Shown here piece by piece: positions 60,619 through 64,000 of a stretch of 64,000 nt of DNA. Location: the NCBI RefSeq assembly GCF_014267175.1, contig NZ_JACMTR010000001.1, positions 1 through 64,000 on the forward strand, in the 5' to 3' direction. The DNA comes from Pseudonocardia sp. C8 (GTDB lineage Bacteria; Actinomycetota; Actinomycetes; Mycobacteriales; Pseudonocardiaceae). Under the pieces are notes generated by a model. It ran no database searches. It worked only from the letters and a program-made list of their open reading frames with translations, and was not told the DNA's origin. A program made the translations under genes and the position numbers. Every line of letters begins with the position of its first letter. Position 1 is the first letter of the stretch.

Positions 60619-61860
60619 TTATGACGTTCCCGCTGTCACGAAGTTGCCTTCAGCTTTTTCAGCGACCGCGAACGCATCTGCGACCCGCAGCAACCAAGCG
60701 ACGTCACGAGAGCGGGTCTCGGCTCGACTAATGGGGATGGGATGCGGATCGTCTACCGGATTGCCGGCACGCTTGGCGCGTAGCGCGCCTCGAATCAACG
60801 CAACAGCCACGACTGCCTCGTCGGCGTCGTTGCCGCCGTTCTGCTGTCTCGCGTACTCGGCCACCGCAGGGTCAAAGTAGCGCTCCAGGAGAACAAGGCC
60901 GTCGCGGATTTCCAGTTCACGCCGATAAAAGCGACCGCCAACCCCACGGGTTCCACGGTAGGCCAGGTCAGGAAACTCTGCAGTGATTGCCTCCCACAAG
61001 GGGGTGACTCGCCGGGAGTTTCGCGCCTGCCGAACAGCGATGCCGAGTGCGGTGATCGCTCCCACGACGAGCGGCAGGAGAGCGCCGATGTAGAACGACG
61101 TGTGCCCGAAGCGCACGCCGGTCGTGATGAGCGGCTTCAGAGCTGTGAGGGCCGGTACATACTCTGGAACGAAGCGGGCAAGAACCTCGCTCGTGAGCTT
61201 GAATATGTCCGAGACGAACCGCACTACCTCGCCGACACCGATGATGACTATTCCGATGTAGAACGCGATCTGCGCAGGCGCCGGCCGCCGAGTAGGGGCT
61301 TCGTGCGGAATTGCTGGCGCGGAGCGTCGGTGCCGAATCCAGGACGCAATCAGCTGGCGAGTCCAGTTGATAACCCGCGCCGCGACGATCGCATAGTAGC
61401 CGATGAGCACGATGACGAAGGTGAATGCAGCGTCATTGTGCGCATAGCTGGGACTCGTCAGGTCACCGCCCTGCGCCTCGGTAGGAACAAGCAACCAGGC
61501 TACGACAGCGATGGCGGCGACAGTCGCCGCACCGAGGTACTCGCGATGCAAACGCGGATTCCGCGCGCCCGCTACTCCGTGAAGCGTCAGCCGGAAGAAG
61601 CAAATCTTACACAGGGCGGACGTGACGGTCAGCAGGTTGAGCACAAGCACGAACACGTCGGGCTTCTCTGACATGCCGCTGAGGAGTCGGTTGAGAGCGA
61701 AGGCGACGAGGCAGGCCGTAAGGTACTGGAATGCGCGGTCGTGCAATACGCGGCTCAGTAGAACGAGGACCACTCCGGCCCCCGCCCACGCGATGAATTG
61801 ACTGGTAACCGTACCCATTAGACCGCTGGTAATCTCTGGGCCCGCTGCGATCAGGTACAA
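60619..61860 (-). CDS. Multi-pass membrane protein (MAB_1171c-like)
   Basis: 413 residues, about seven membrane segments in the first 280 residues (for example FIAWAGAGVVLVLLSRVL, AATVAAIAVVAWLLVP, FTFVIVLIGYYAIVAARV, FYIGIVIIGVGEVVRFV). The cytoplasmic C-terminal domain has VTPLWEAITAEFPDLAYRG and FDPAVAEYARQQ. This resembles the MAB_1171c family of putative transporters found beside ImmA/IrrE peptidases (memory-based). Only 6 nt separate it from the peptidase gene, so they form one operon. No substrate is known. Confidence 0.75.
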   Translation of the reverse strand: MYLIAAGPEITSGLMGTVTSQFIAWAGAGVVLVLLSRVLHDRAFQYLTACLVAFALNRLLSGMSEKPDVFVLVLNLLTVTSALCKICFFRLTLHGVAGARNPRLHREYLGAATVAAIAVVAWLLVPTEAQGGDLTSPSYAHNDAAFTFVIVLIGYYAIVAARVINWTRQLIASWIRHRRSAPAIPHEAPTRRPAPAQIAFYIGIVIIGVGEVVRFVSDIFKLTSEVLARFVPEYVPALTALKPLITTGVRFGHTSFYIGALLPLVVGAITALGIAVRQARNSRRVTPLWEAITAEFPDLAYRGTRGVGGRFYRRELEIRDGLVLLERYFDPAVAEYARQQNGGNDADEAVVAVALIRGALRAKRAGNPVDDPHPIPISRAETRSRDVAWLLRVADAFAVAEKAEGNFVTAGTS

Positions 61861-61866
61861 GATAAG

Positions 61867-62451
61867 TCACATCCAGCCACGGTGGTACGACAGCGTTCGG
61901 TAAATCGTGTTCGATGCGCCGAGTTCCCCGGACAGATGCGTTGGCGCACGACCGGGAACGATCGCCCATTCGAGGAATGTAGTGGCGATGAATTCAACCG
62001 CGTGCTCTTGAGGGTCGTCGTAGCACAAGCGGCGGCGAATGCCATGCCCGTTGGCCTGAGCACCACCCCCGAAGGTAGCCACGATCCGGGCGATGTCTTC
62101 AGCCTCGCTACTGTCGTATCCCCCGTAATCAGGATCGTCCCCGTCGAGGTGGCCGCACAGCACGTGGCCCAGTTCATGAGCGAGCGAGTGGTCCCGATGC
62201 CACGGCGATGTGTGCTCACGCCAGGCGATCACATCGACCTCGGGCAGCGAGAAACTCACTGCCAGGCCCTCGGTGAGCGGATGCTCAACCAGCCTGATGG
62301 GTCGCCCCCGCAAATTGCCGATCGGTCCAACAAGGTCCATCACGGCGAGCGGAGGTGTCACCTGAAGGCTTTGGAGCAGATTGCGGCAGGCTGCTCGCAG
62401 CGCCCGATTAGGCTTCTGACTCCTCACTGGTACCCCCGTCCGGCGGATCAT
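61867..62451 (-). CDS. ImmA/IrrE-family metallopeptidase
   Basis: 194 residues. Zincin motif HELGH at residues 92-96 (SLAHELGHVLCGHL), with a third ligand expected in the EAEDIARIVATF or HAVEFIATTFLEW segment (the latter fits the xxExxAxxFA pattern). Such enzymes typically cut XRE-type repressors. The partial gene at the right edge of the window may be such a regulator. It is divergent from the amidohydrolase gene. Confidence 0.85.
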   Translation of the reverse strand: MIRRTGVPVRSQKPNRALRAACRNLLQSLQVTPPLAVMDLVGPIGNLRGRPIRLVEHPLTEGLAVSFSLPEVDVIAWREHTSPWHRDHSLAHELGHVLCGHLDGDDPDYGGYDSSEAEDIARIVATFGGGAQANGHGIRRRLCYDDPQEHAVEFIATTFLEWAIVPGRAPTHLSGELGASNTIYRTLSYHRGWM

Positions 62452-62516
62452 TCGTTACTCGTTGTAGCCGTCGGGGGTTGCGCCACCTGGACCGACGATC
62501 GGTACCGTCTCGCGTC

Positions 62517-63785
62517 GTGCGAGATGCCGCAACGCCCGAACCGTGCGAGCCGTTCCTGCTGACAGCCGGCCAGGTGATCGTGGCGCCCGACCAGCCGGTT
62601 CTGCCCCGGGGCGCCGTCCTTGTCACCAGTGATGGACGGATCGGCGACGTGGGCCCCGAGGCGGCGATGGCGGAGCGGCATCAGGGCACCCGTCGGCTGG
62701 AGTTTCCGGCCGCCACGGTTCTCCCAGGCCTGATCAACGCACACGTGCATCTGGCGTTCGAGGCCACCGCCGACCCGGTCGCCGCGTTGCGCCGTGGCGA
62801 TCACGCCACAGTTCGCGGCACCATCGCCGCGCACGCTCGCACGCTGCTGGATGCGGGCGTCACCACGGTTCGCGACCTGGGCGACCGCGACGGCCTCGTC
62901 GGAGAGTTCCGCGATCAGGTCGCTGCCGGCACGGCGGTCGGGCCTCGGGTGCTGAGTGCCTACGCTCCTCTTACCTCGCCACAGGGCCATTGCTGGTTTC
63001 TTGGTGGCGAGGTTTCCGGCGTATCGGCGGTGCGTGCTGCGGTACACGAGCAGGCCGATCGCGGAGCCGATCTGATCAAGCTCATGGCCGGCGGCGGCCG
63101 GCTGACACCCCTGGCAGCTCCCGTGTGGGAGAGCCAGTTCAGCCTCGAGGAACTGCGCGCAGCGGTGGAGACTGCACACGGTCGTGGACTCCGAGTTGCG
63201 GCCCACGCACACGGCACGGACACGATGGCGCTGTGCGCCGAGGCCGGCGTCGACACGATCGAGCACGGTGGGTGGCTGACCGGTCCGACCGCCGAGCCGC
63301 GCTGCTACGAGCCGCGCGAGGACATCGCCGACCTCATCGCGGACCGAGGTATCGCTGTCTGCCCCACTCGATTCCGGAACTGGCGCAGCTGGCCGCCCGA
63401 GGCCGGGCTTGACGGCCTCATGAAACGTCTGGCATGGATGCGGTCGCGTGGGATCGCGTTGATCGCCGGTACCGACGCTGGAGTAGGCAACGGCAAGTAC
63501 GACGATCTGGTTGAAGCCCTGGGCCTCTACGTCGCCGCCGGCTGGTCCCCGAGCGAAGCCCTTGCCCTGGCCACGACTCGTGGCAGTGCGGCACTCGGCC
63601 GCGAAAGCGACGTCGGCCGCGTCGCTCAGGGCTGCACCGCCGACCTCCTTGTCGTCGACGGTGACCCGCTTGCCGACCTGGAAGCACTGCGCGCCGTGCA
63701 GTGCGTCGTTGCCGGGGGACGTCTGCATCATCCGCATCCTGTCGATCCTTCGTCCCGTCGTGCCGACCTGCCGGGGTGCTGCTGA
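62517..63785 (+). CDS. Metal-dependent amidohydrolase
   Basis: 422 residues from GTG 62517. All typical metal ligands are visible: HVH in LPGLINAHVHLAFE, Lys in ADLIKLMAGGG, His in VAAHAHGTD and DTIEHGGWL, Asp in ALIAGTDAGVG. It belongs to the imidazolonepropionase/prolidase-like branch that hydrolyses cyclic amides or dipeptide-like bonds. The substrate is not predictable. It is cytoplasmic, with no signal peptide. Confidence 0.9.
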   Translation: MRDAATPEPCEPFLLTAGQVIVAPDQPVLPRGAVLVTSDGRIGDVGPEAAMAERHQGTRRLEFPAATVLPGLINAHVHLAFEATADPVAALRRGDHATVRGTIAAHARTLLDAGVTTVRDLGDRDGLVGEFRDQVAAGTAVGPRVLSAYAPLTSPQGHCWFLGGEVSGVSAVRAAVHEQADRGADLIKLMAGGGRLTPLAAPVWESQFSLEELRAAVETAHGRGLRVAAHAHGTDTMALCAEAGVDTIEHGGWLTGPTAEPRCYEPREDIADLIADRGIAVCPTRFRNWRSWPPEAGLDGLMKRLAWMRSRGIALIAGTDAGVGNGKYDDLVEALGLYVAAGWSPSEALALATTRGSAALGRESDVGRVAQGCTADLLVVDGDPLADLEALRAVQCVVAGGRLHHPHPVDPSSRRADLPGCC

Positions 63786-63837
63786 GCGCGGCGGGCAGAC
63801 CCACCGACGGTGGCGGCGTCCGGGCACGGTTCTCCGA

Positions 63838-64000
63838 CTAGCTGTTGGAGTTGGCATCTCGTTCTGTGGATGACTCCGCCTCGTCGGTCTCCGCGAGCGT
63901 GTCGGCAATGGCGAGGATCTTCTTCTGCATCTCCGGGCTCATCGATCCGTACCGTCCAGCGAAATGACGGACACCGCGATCCGCGAGCTTCGCGCTCATC
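63838..64000 (-). CDS. Partial gene at right edge
   Basis: Frame reads MSAKLADRGVRHFAGRYGSM then SPEMQKKILAIADTLAETDE and stops at 63838. An ATG at 63999 would give 53 residues, but the frame may continue past the edge. The helical acidic end resembles the C-terminus of some XRE-type regulators, which would fit the ImmA/IrrE peptidase nearby. This is a guess from context. Confidence 0.45.
   Translation of the reverse strand, partial: MSAKLADRGVRHFAGRYGSMSPEMQKKILAIADTLAETDEAESSTERDANSNS

Noticed and set aside
62448..63908. 486-codon minus frame opposite the amidohydrolase
   Set aside because: Shadow frame; the + strand protein carries all amidohydrolase metal ligands.

Overview
The window is very GC-rich actinobacterial DNA with GTG starts, dense ATGA overlaps, WhiB, Lsr2, DUF2637, Scr1/DUF5753 and DUF6879-type proteins. 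Gene content looks most like a large plasmid or integrative conjugative element of a Pseudonocardia-like actinomycete. This is an inference from family content; no rRNA, tRNA or CRISPR array was seen.

Layout. (1) 1.1-19.2 kb is a block of about 18 genes all on the minus strand. It holds a Prim-Pol primase, a PD-(D/E)XK-like protein, an SSB, a large ParB-like protein, a frameshifted WhiB, an ArdC-type antirestriction protein, several unknown small genes and, in the middle, a complete lasso-peptide cluster (precursor, cyclase, fused RRE-protease, GNAT acetyltransferase). The core peptide and the acetyltransferase match the albusnodin type of acetylated lasso peptide. Long hairpin elements recur in front of individual genes: one family before two small genes, the SSB and ParB, and a second family before the lasso precursor and ArdC. 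One-strand ssb/ardC/parB genes behind repeated folded non-coding DNA resemble the leading region of conjugative plasmids, where such folds can be single-stranded-DNA promoters. (2) 19.7-24.9 kb has small plasmid genes, a perfect LexA-type SOS box, a lipoprotein, a nuclease and a frameshifted folD-like gene. (3) 24.8-28.7 kb is remnant-rich (amidase and IS5 fragments) with a lower-GC island of two membrane proteins. (4) 28.7-36 kb has an Scr1/DUF6879 regulator operon, then a divergent conjugation operon (DUF2637 membrane protein, TraG/VirD4 coupling ATPase and accessory proteins). (5) 36.5-41.4 kb looks like a maintenance region: KfrA-like coiled coil, ATP-dependent DNA ligase, putative Rep protein and small genes. 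(6) 41.6-45.4 kb is a TetR, [3Fe-4S] ferredoxin, ferredoxin reductase, cytochrome P450 cassette. (7) 45.4-64 kb is mosaic: pseudogene debris, two IS21-family elements (the second with a perfect 6-bp target duplication), a VapBC pair, a tyrosine recombinase, a second SNase-like nuclease, Lsr2, a membrane protein plus ImmA/IrrE peptidase pair and an amidohydrolase.

At least five genes carry single-base frameshifts (WhiB, folD twice, 15.7-16.5 kb, 17.3-18.1 kb, 19.7-20.1 kb), some in short homopolymers. This could be real decay or residual sequencing error, and it limits confidence in the reading frames there.
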